In this document: piece by piece, positions 12,201-21,200 of the stretch
Position numbering within the stretch: the first letter of the stretch is position 1
Layout: each line of letters opens with the position of its first letter
Source: Chitinophaga pendula
GTDB lineage: Bacteria; Bacteroidota; Bacteroidia; Chitinophagales; Chitinophagaceae
Assembly: GCF_020386615.1 (NCBI RefSeq)
Contig: NZ_CP077769.1
Coordinates: 3,286,001 to 3,350,000 of the forward strand
Length of the DNA stretch: 64,000 nucleotides
Reading direction: 5' to 3'
The notes under the pieces: generated by a model
The model's database searches: none
What the model was told of the DNA's origin: nothing
What the model saw: the letters and a program-made list of their open reading frames with translations, nothing else
Made by a program: the position numbers and the translations under genes

Positions 12201-15200
12201 GGAGAGGTCGGTGTAAGTATATTCTACCTGCTCTCTGAATGGCAGTAGTTCTTTAAAGATGAACTGGCTGGTTCCTCCGGTACCGGCGCCTACTTCGAGG
12301 ATGCGAAACTGTTGGCCCGGTTGTAATTGGCTGACACCGGCGGCAACGGTTTCTCTTATGATACCGGCGAGCAGCCCATTAAAATAATCGGACTGTGCAT
12401 TGCCCTTATATATGCCGCTTACGTAATCCAGGCTGCCACCAGGGAACATGACTGTGGTAGCTTGTTCTTTTCCAGACACTACGGCGCCGAATGCCTGTAA
12501 GCAGATGGAAAGCAAGCGACCATGCGGCTGGTATTGCGGATATAAGGTAGTTAATTGTTGTACTGCTATGCCAAGATCGAAGCCAACCAGCAGGCGTTTC
12601 TGTAGTGGCGGCACTACGAGGTCATCACTGATGTAACCTTCGTGTTGCAATAAGCGGATAAGAATGGTGAACAACGGCTCATATTTATCCAGCACCTGCA
12701 TCTTTTTACGCTGTTGGAGCAGCGGCTGCGCGTCTTCGAATCCCAATTGCAAGAATACCTGTAGTATGCCTTTGCAACAAAGTTCCAGGAAGGCAGCTTC
12801 TTCTTTTGCAGCCAGGGGATAAGCTACCGGATGAGGATGTTGCAATTGCAGGGAAGAATGTGACGATGTTGTTTCAAACAAATGGTTATCTCTTATACCC
12901 ATTCCCTTTGCGGCTGCGGAAGACAACCGGATCACGGCTACCTGCTTTGGTGTACCTGACAGTATAGTTTCCAGTGCACGCATACCATCTTCGGCGTTTA
13001 TACTTCCTACACCCACCATTTCCATACGATCGCGATAGGTCTGTGAGGCGACCACGCCTACTTCTCCCCAGTATCCCCAATTGATGGTGTAAGTGGGTAT
13101 ACCGGTAATTGACCGGGCAAATGCATCTTTATAGGTACACCCTGCTGCGTAGTTTGCCTGTCCCGGAGCGTCTGTCAATCCCTGTGCGGACGAGTAGCAA
13201 CAGATAAAGTCCAGCGGTTCCTCATGAAAAGCATCTACCAGGTAATGTGCGGACAAGGCTTTTGCATCGAATGCTTTGCTGAAGTCGGCTGTTGTCATAT
13301 TCCGCAATAACATATCATGCAATACGATGGCGGAATGAAACAGTCCATTTACTACCTTATAATGACGTTTTATTTCTTTATATATTTCTATCACCTGTAT
13401 CGGGTCGGTAGCATCGCAACTGTAATACACAGGCTTCACTCCTAAGGTGGCTATTTCATCCAGTGCGGCATTGATTACTTCATCCTGTTTTCTTCTGCCC
13501 AGCCATATTACCTGTGCCTGATAGCGCTGTACCAGGTAAGCGGTCGTTACCTTACCGATCCCGCCGGCGCCACCCAGCAACACATATACTCCTCCCTGCC
13601 GGAAAGCGGTTGTCTGTTGTTGCGGTGTACTCATGGGAAACAGTTGTTGCTGATAGGCATATCCGTTTCTACAGGCAGTCAATACACCCGCTTTCATCGC
13701 CGGCACGGCGGTTATCAGATCCCAGTCGGTTGCATGTTGCAGGTCAAGCCTGTATATTTCCCATTTAGGTTGTTCCTTTACGAGTGCGCCTACTAATCCA
13801 TGTATACCAGCACCGGATGCACTTACTACATCTGTGGATAACACCCGTTGGGTTTGCTGGGTGCATACGATAATGCGCAGGGACAGCTCTTTATATGCAG
13901 ACTGCAGGAGAGATTGTAAAGCGGCAAATATTTCCAGTTCTTTCTGCCGGTGATCTTCCGCGACGATATGAAGCGCAGGTTGTAACCCCTGCATCAAACA
14001 AACTGTGGTAATGCCAGCCGGTATCGTATTTATCACTTCTGTAACAGAGACTCTTGCTCCTTTTTCCGAGAGGTGTTGTTGTAGTGCCCGGGTATTTTTT
14101 CCAACAAGGAGGTATTGTTCTGCTGTTACTGCTACCGGCCCTGGTAGGTTGGCAATACGTTCCCAAACGGGTACATAGGTCATATTATCCGCATCAGGTA
14201 CCTGTGCCGCTACTGCTAAGCGGAGCTGGTGGATACTCAACAATACTTTCCCATTTTCATCCAGTATCTCTATATGAGATCCGTTATTGTCTTTTGCTAT
14301 TGCACAAGCGGCAGCCGTTGCCAGGGGGGCATATATGTTAACGGCAGCTGTCGTAAGAGGTAGTAGCGCAGTATTTTCCTCTCCTATCAATTGCATGACT
14401 TCACTGAGTAAGGCAGGATGTAACACATAGGCATCCGGACTTGTATTGTCTGGCCGGGTCAATAGCTTACGAGGGGCCGCGAGTGTCTGATGCGGTGAGG
14501 TGGCTACCGGTGTTACAGACAGTCTTCCGCTACAAATAGTACGTTCTTCCTCTCCCTCTACGGTATATATTTCAAACCCGGCAGCTATATCCAGGGAGAA
14601 GACGCTGATATGTACCTGGCGGGGAGCTGCATTTACTATCAGTGAATTTTGCCAGTGAATATCGGTAATACTAGTGACGGGTTGGCGTAAACTTCTTGCA
14701 CCTGCTTCCCTGGCCATTTCAAGGAGGGCCCATGCTTCCAGTATTCCTGCTCTATCAAAAAATGGTTCTTTGCCTGTGAAAAAGCTGGAAAACCGTTGTT
14801 CTTCCAGATCTGATTCATTCGTATGGACCAACGGATGTAATTTGCCGGTGATCTGTTCTGTAATAGCCAATGTTTTGACTGGTATCCAGTATCGCTCCCG
14901 GATAAACGGATAGGTAGGCAGGCTGATGCGGGCAGGTGTCCGGGATGTGTACAGCGCCTGCCAGTTCACCATTACGCCATGTATCCACTGCTGAGCGACG
15001 TCTGCCGGTTTATCTTCTTTATATGGCAACTGCCGGGAGGTGGCCTCTGACGAGGTATCTTTTTTTACATTTCCCGTCCATATGTTGGCATTTTCTTTTA
15101 TATCTCCCTGCAGGAATGTGTGCAGTTGTTGCTGTAATTGTTCTATACTATCTGTAACGAACGCTATCCGTTCTTCCATGGGCTCACGGCCCTGTTGCAA

Positions 15201-18200
15201 CGTGTATGCGATATCATGCAGTTGTGCATCCGGGTGATCGTGCAGGAATTGTTGCAGCTGCCGTACTTGTCCTTTGAGGGTACCGGCCTGCTTTGCTGAC
15301 AAGACTACGATAGCTTTGTCTGGTAGATTGTCGCAAGGGATAGGTTCCTGTTTGTATTCTTGTATTATGATATGGGCATTACTTCCTCCTGCGCCGAAGC
15401 TGCTGAGACCTGCGATACGGGGTTTGTCGCCGGCGGTTTGCCAATGTTCGAGTCGTTGTTGTACTTTAAAGGGGGTGTTTTCGAAATCAATATCGGGATT
15501 TAATACGGCCGAATGGAGTGATGGTACCAGTTGCTGGTATTTCATCTGGAGGAGTATTTTTGTCAATCCTGATATACCAGCTGCGGATTCGCAATGTCCG
15601 ATATTTGATTTAACGGAGCCGATCCGGCATGCCTGCTGCCGGGCTCCTTCGAATGCTTTGTTGAGGCCACCTATTTCGATAGGGTCTCCGAGGCTGGTGC
15701 CGGTACCATGGGCTTCTATATAGCTGATATCTGCCGGCCGGATACCTGCTTTACTGATGGCAGCTGTGATCACGGCAGCCTGTGCTTTGGGATTAGGAAC
15801 GGTGTATCCATTAGTGCGGCCACCGTGGTTGACGGCTGTACTTTTTACTACGCCATAGATATGGTCTCCATCTCTAATAGCGTCGCTGAGTTTTTTCAGG
15901 AGCACGGCGCCGACACCTTCACCAGGTACGTAGCCATCTCCGCCGGCGCCAAAGCTTTCGCAGCGGCCTTTTCCGGAAACGAATCGTCCATGACTCAGCA
16001 TCAGGTATTTGTTGGGATGGATACTTACGTTAACGCCGCCCGCTATTGCCATTTCTGTTTCGCCCGCCAACAGGTCATTACACGCGACGTGAATGGCAGT
16101 CAGCGAGGACGAACACATGGTGTCGATGGCCATGCTTGGCCCCTGGAAGTTGAAGAAATAGGATATCCTGTTGGCTACGCCGCTGGCGATGCCGGCAGGG
16201 TTTACAAAATTACCCTTCAGAGTCTCTTCTGCGCCAAACAGTTGGTATTCTTCATACATCACGCCTGCGTATACGCCAACTTTCCGTCCCAGTTGTTGCC
16301 GGGTATAGCCTGCATCTTCGATGGTTTCCCACACCGTCTGTAGGAATAGTCTTTCCTGGGGGTCCATCAGTTCTGCTTCACGCGGAGATATGTTAAAGAA
16401 CAGTGGATCGAATTTGTCTACATCGTTGATAAACCCGCCCCAGCGGCTATAGCTTTTGCCCGGCATGCCTTTTTCGGTGCTGTAAAGGGCCGCAGCGTCC
16501 CATCTGTTGGCCGGTACTTCTGTGATACAATCTTTACCTGCCTGGAGGTTCTTCCAGAACTCGTCGAGGTTGTCAGCGCCCGGATAGCGGCCGCTGATAC
16601 CGATAATGGCTACCTCGTCTTTTGCCGGGGGCAACGGATGTTGTGTAACGGAGCGAGCTGTTGCGAAACGGCTGCGTGGAGGTTTGACTGGTGCTACGGC
16701 GACGGATGACGTTGTTGCAGACGGTGTGCCCGGCTCGGGTAACTGGATACTTGCGTTTGCCAACAGATATGTTGACAGTTCCGATAGCGTCTGACATTCG
16801 AAAAATAACGTTCTGGGCAATCTTCCGAAGATATCTTCCAAGCGATTGGTGAGTCTCACGATCATTACGGAATCCATTCCGTATCTTTCGAAAGGTGTAT
16901 CGGCGCCTATATTTTCTGGCAGCATACTCAATTCGGCGGCCAGTATGTGCGACACTTTATCCATTATCAGCGGCAAGGCCTCTTCTGAGGTAGTCGTGTT
17001 ATTGTGTGCCGGCTGCGCAGCTTCTTGGGTTGTTGTCGTTTTTTTATACATTACTATACCCTGGGCCATTGTACCTGACAGCAACTGCTCGAATGCTGCC
17101 AGGCCTTCTGCTGTTGGCATAGGTGACATGCCCATATGTTGTTCCATGTACCTTTCTGACGCCGCGTCTAGCTGCATTCCGCCCTCCTTCCAAAGGGGCC
17201 AGCTAATGCTGAGTATCCTACGGGTACCCGTGGTATTGTGATGCGAGGCAAAATTATCCAACCATGCGTTTGCAGCTGCGTAGTCTGCCTGTCCGGTGTT
17301 ACCGAATACACCCGCCAATGAAGAGCATAACATCATAAAATCAATCTCCATATTGCGTGTAGCCATCTCCAGGTTCTTTGTCCCCTGTATTTTGGCGGCG
17401 AGGACCTCTTCTGCTTCTTTTACGGTCTTGTTAACGATCAGGCTATCCCGTAGTACGCCCGCGCTATGTATGATACCATTCAACCTGCCATATTGCTTGC
17501 AGATATCATTGATCATTGTCTGCGTGGCAGTAGGGTCACTGATATCGCAAGAATAATAGGTTGCGTTAGGGGGAAGTGATGGTGTGATATGCTGGCTTCT
17601 TCCTACGAGGATGATGTTGGTGCCTGGTGTTTTGCTGATGTGTCTGGCAAAGATGAGTCCTAGTCCGCCAGCCCCACCGGTGATCAGGTAGGTCCCTCCT
17701 TCTTTGATCCTATTGGAGGGCGTTCGTGTCAGCGGTATTTCTTTCCATGTTTTTATGTACCGTTGTTTGCCCACATAACGCACTTCTATGTCGGTAGCGG
17801 TTTGTTCGGCGCCGATTATCGTCATTAGTGTAGGCAGATGCGTTATCAAAGCACTTTCTACACTTACCAGTTGTGTGGTAATACGTGGATTTTCGAGGGT
17901 GATCGTCTTTAATAATCCTGTTATGAAACCATATTGCAGGTATTCGTCTGTGCCACAGAGGATCATGATGCGTACTTCTTTTTTCTGGGGCATAATCGTT
18001 TTAACCATTCCGAACACCAGGTTAAAGAAGTCCTGCTCTGCTATTGTGTCTACAGTCTTTACCTGTAATGACAAATGTTCCTGTAACTTGAGGGCTGTAT
18101 CATGGCTGGCGCCAGCGAGTAATACCAAGGTGGCATTGTGAGCTGTATGGTTGTTCTCGACGGCTACCGGAGCGGGCTGCCAATCGGCTGTGAGTATTTG

Positions 18201-21200
18201 CAATCCTGTAGGCGCTGGTTCGGAAGTGGTGTTACTTCTTTCCTGCGGCAGCAGTATCAGTTCCGTGATCTGTAGCAATACTATTCCGTTGTCGTCCAGC
18301 AGATCGATGTCGTAGGACAAGATGGTGCTATCTTGCTGTAGATGGTCGTTGCATTTAACATAGCACCATATGGTATCCGGCAATGCCTTATATAGCTGTA
18401 AGGAGCGTATGCTGAAGGGCAGTAGTAACTGTGGAGCAGCCTTATCCAGCTGAATGCCTATGCATGTCTGCAAGGCGCTATCCAGCATACCCGGTGACAA
18501 GTTGTATCCTGTTGCTGCCGGCAGTGTTATCCTGGACAGCGCGGTCTTTTTGCTGTAATATAGCGTCTCTATTCCTCTGAAGGTGTTTCCATAGTGGAGG
18601 CCTGCTGTTTCAAAAAATGCATAACAGGCGGTTCCTGTTATTGATTCTGGCATAGTGGACCGGATGGCGGATAGGTCAACGGCAGCTGGCGCCGGTGTGG
18701 CGGTGTGTGTTAATATTCCGCTGCAATGTAAGCCGGTGCCGGATACTATTTCGAATTCGGCGGCATCCTCTGCGGGATATAGATTAACATATACGGTTCC
18801 TTCACTTCCGGTGGCTGTCAGTGGTGCAAACCAGGCGATATCTTTTAGCTGAACTATTTCTTTCTTCAGCGAACGTTCTCCTGCTTCTCTGGCCATTTCC
18901 AGGGCAGCTACTCCCGGTAGTATCCGAACATCTTTTACCTGGTGGTCTTTGAAAAATGGTTCTTCTCCTGTAAAGGAGCTAGAGAATTGTTGGACATCGA
19001 GGCTGGAGCTGTTGATATGTAACAAGGGATGCAGGTATGTCCTGTTGGTGTCTGACGATGTGAGGTTGTTTGCTTTCGGATACCAGCAAACTTCTTTTGC
19101 AAACGGATATGCCGGCAGGCTGATCCGGGAGGGATGCCCATTTGTATACAGTAGCTGCCAGTCGATGGTGATTCCTTTTACCCATAGCTGCATGAGGGAA
19201 TGCCATTCTTTGTCTTTTGTTGCGGTTGCGATGAATGCTTTGCCGGCATTTCCTTCCAGCAGGAAGTTTGTTTCTGCTTTACTGGCGTTGCCTGTAAAAA
19301 TATCTGTTACTTTGTCTGCCAGGTAGTCTTCCAGTTGTTCCAGCAGGGAAGCGGTATCTGTTGCCAGCAAGGCGATTCTTTCCTCCAAGGCTTCCCGCCC
19401 TACCTGTAGCGTATAAGCGACATCGTGTAAGGCTGTAGCCGGATTGTCACGCAGGTGAGCAAGGAGGTTGGCAGCCATTTCTTTCAGGCGGGGCCGTTGC
19501 TGTGCAGACAGCAGGATGATGGCAGGTGCTTTTGTGCTGTATTGTTTGGGCGCTGCGATATATTCTTCTACAATGATATGTGCGTTGCTTCCTCCGGCGC
19601 CAAATCCGCTGATGCCAGCCATCCGGGGTTTATTGCCGGCGGTGTTCCACGGTTCCAGGGACTGTTGTACCCGGAAGGGGCTATTTGTAAAATCGATGTT
19701 GGGATTCAGGGTATTGGCATGTAAAGACGGTACCAGCTGTTTGTGTTTGATTTGCAGCAGTACTTTTGTCAGGCCTGAGATGCCGGCAGCGGATTCACAG
19801 TGGCCGATGTTTGATTTCACGGAACCTATGCGACAGGATTGTCTTTCTACACTTCCGAATGCTTTGCTAAGGCCCGCTATTTCGATAGGATCTCCCAGGC
19901 TGGTACCGGTACCATGCGCTTCGATATAGCTCAGGTCTCCCGGTTGTATGCCTGCATTTTCCATAGCCGCTTTTATTACTGCAGCTTGGGCTTTAGGATT
20001 GGGTACGGTGAATCCATTTGTTTTACCACCATGGTTGATGGCGGTACCCCGGATGAGGCCGTAGATATGGTCGCCATCTGCGATGGCTTTATTCAGTGGT
20101 TTCAGTAATACGGCACCTACTCCTTCGCCCGGTACATAGCCTTCTCCGCCCTCTCCAAAGCTTTCGCAACGACCTTTGCTGGAAGCGAACATGCCATCGC
20201 TCAGCATCAGGTATTTATTGGGATGTACACTTATATTTACGCCCCCTGCTATGGCCATATTACAATTGCCATTGCGCAAGCATTCGCAGGCCAGGTGTAT
20301 GGCAGTGAGGGACGATGAGCACATGGTGTCGATCGTCATGCTGGGGCCATGAAGGTTCAGGAAGTAGGAGACGCGATTTGCCACGGTAGCGGGGCTACCG
20401 CCCGGGTTAATGAAGTTTCCTTTTAACCGTTCTTCAACACCGAAAAGCGGGTATTCTTCGTACATGACGCCGGCATATACGCCTACATTTCCTCCCAGCT
20501 GTTGTTTGTCTGTTTTGCCATGCAATTGTGAACGGGTATATCCTGCATCTTCAATAGCCTCCCATACAGTTTGCAGGAACAGTCGTACCTGCGGGTCCAT
20601 TAGCGCAGCTTCCCTGGGGGAAATATTAAAGAAATAAGGGTCAAAGTGGTTGATATTGTCCAGGAATCCGCCCCATTTACTATAACTTTTTCCGGGCGTC
20701 CCTTTGGTTTCGTTATAAAATCCTTCTACTTCCCAACGATCGGCGGGGATCTCGGTGATGCTATCTTTTCCGGCTTTCAGATTTTCCCAGAATGCGGCCA
20801 GGTTATCAGCACCCGGATATTTTCCGCTGATACCGATAATAGCTACCGGTTCGTTATTATTAGGCGGAGTTGGCTGCCGGCGGGTCATGATATGTTCCTG
20901 CGCCGGGGGAGCAGCTATCACTTCGACTGCCGGTGCAGCTGTTGTCAGGCCTGTGAGGTACCGAAGTTTTTCCGCCTGTGCTTCGACAAAGTAAGCCGCT
21001 AATTCTTCCAAAGTATGGCATTCGAAGAAGAGGGTACGCGGTATTTTTGAGAACACTTCTTCCAATGCATTATTCAAGCGTACGATCATGATGGAATCTA
21101 TGCCCAGCCGTTCGAAGGGCATGTCTGCTTCCAGTTTGGCCTCTGACATACGTAATGCTTTTGCCAGTACGGCACGTAAATAACGTATGCCTGCTGTATG

